Source of the DNA: Ignavibacteria bacterium
GTDB lineage: Bacteria; Bacteroidota; Ignavibacteria; Ignavibacteriales; Ignavibacteriaceae
Direction of reading: 5' to 3'
NCBI GenBank assembly: GCA_030693705.1
Contig: JAUYAB010000048.1
Span: 1-37,680 of the forward strand
DNA: 37,680 nt
Each line of letters opens with the position of its first letter. Position 1 is the first letter of the stretch. Below, in pieces: positions 37,519 through 37,680 of this stretch. A model generated the notes under the pieces. The model searched no databases. It saw only the letters and a program-made list of their open reading frames with translations, and was not told the DNA's origin. The position numbers and the translations under genes are program-made.

Positions 37519-37680
37519 AGATGAGTATTAATGTTTGTAAAGTTCTATAAAGCTATGTCATTTGGAAAAGAATAATAGTAACACCGGATTTTATTCAGGC
37601 TACGTACAAAACCTCGGGATTCGATAAACAATTCCTCCAAAGGAGTTCAATATAAATTATTATTGATTTTTAAGATGAAT

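Overview
The window is AT-rich bacterial DNA that most resembles Ignavibacteria or a relative in the Bacteroidota/Chlorobi group. Three things suggest this. Two secreted proteins end in the type IX secretion sorting tail usual there (YPNPFNP...GREVKTL...). The genome carries a two-subunit 2-oxoacid:ferredoxin oxidoreductase of the reductive-TCA kind. Clear RNA promoters have the Bacteroidota form, TTTG/CTTG-N20-TAnnTTTG, rather than TTGACA/TATAAT. The assignment comes from these hallmarks only; no marker gene such as 16S rRNA is present.

Layout. 1-1687 is a complete IS1182-type insertion sequence whose left end is base 1 of the window. 2160-2832 is a toxin-antitoxin pair whose PIN toxin is frameshifted at an A8 run. 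3074-5906 is a three-gene minus-strand set: a two-TM protein resembling SLATT effectors, a 54-residue protein, and a GAF/class III nucleotidyl cyclase. It is a plausible cyclic-nucleotide defence operon. 6016-13842 encodes two T9SS cargo proteins, one with a beta-pore-like hairpin and one a 1739-residue mosaic (HEAT, amidase, InlB-type repeats, Fib_succ domains). 14093-14791 is an unknown helical protein. About 14.8-17.7 kb is gene-poor and full of repeats, including a 21-bp tandem array.

17685-26696 holds NrnA, KorA/KorB, and two tandem TPR-histidine kinases; the second kinase is broken by one TAG codon. 27.2-34.7 kb holds a transposase remnant, a tyrosine phenol-lyase, DUF2851, a TPR protein, an etfB-etfA-bifunctional nuclease operon, and clpS. 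This segment is bracketed by two inverted, nearly identical copies of an undescribed ~70-nt RNA cassette (promoter, C-rich hairpin, terminator). 35.0-37.5 kb holds tRNA-Phe, a lysine-rich micro-protein, a pentapeptide-repeat protein and an MBL-fold hydrolase.

The two most interesting items are the duplicated small RNA, whose exposed segments are all C-rich and one of which contains an anti-Shine-Dalgarno-like CCUCC, and the cyclase/two-TM operon. Several genes carry single-base lesions (PIN toxin, second histidine kinase). The intergenic DNA carries several families of short palindromic or direct repeats.
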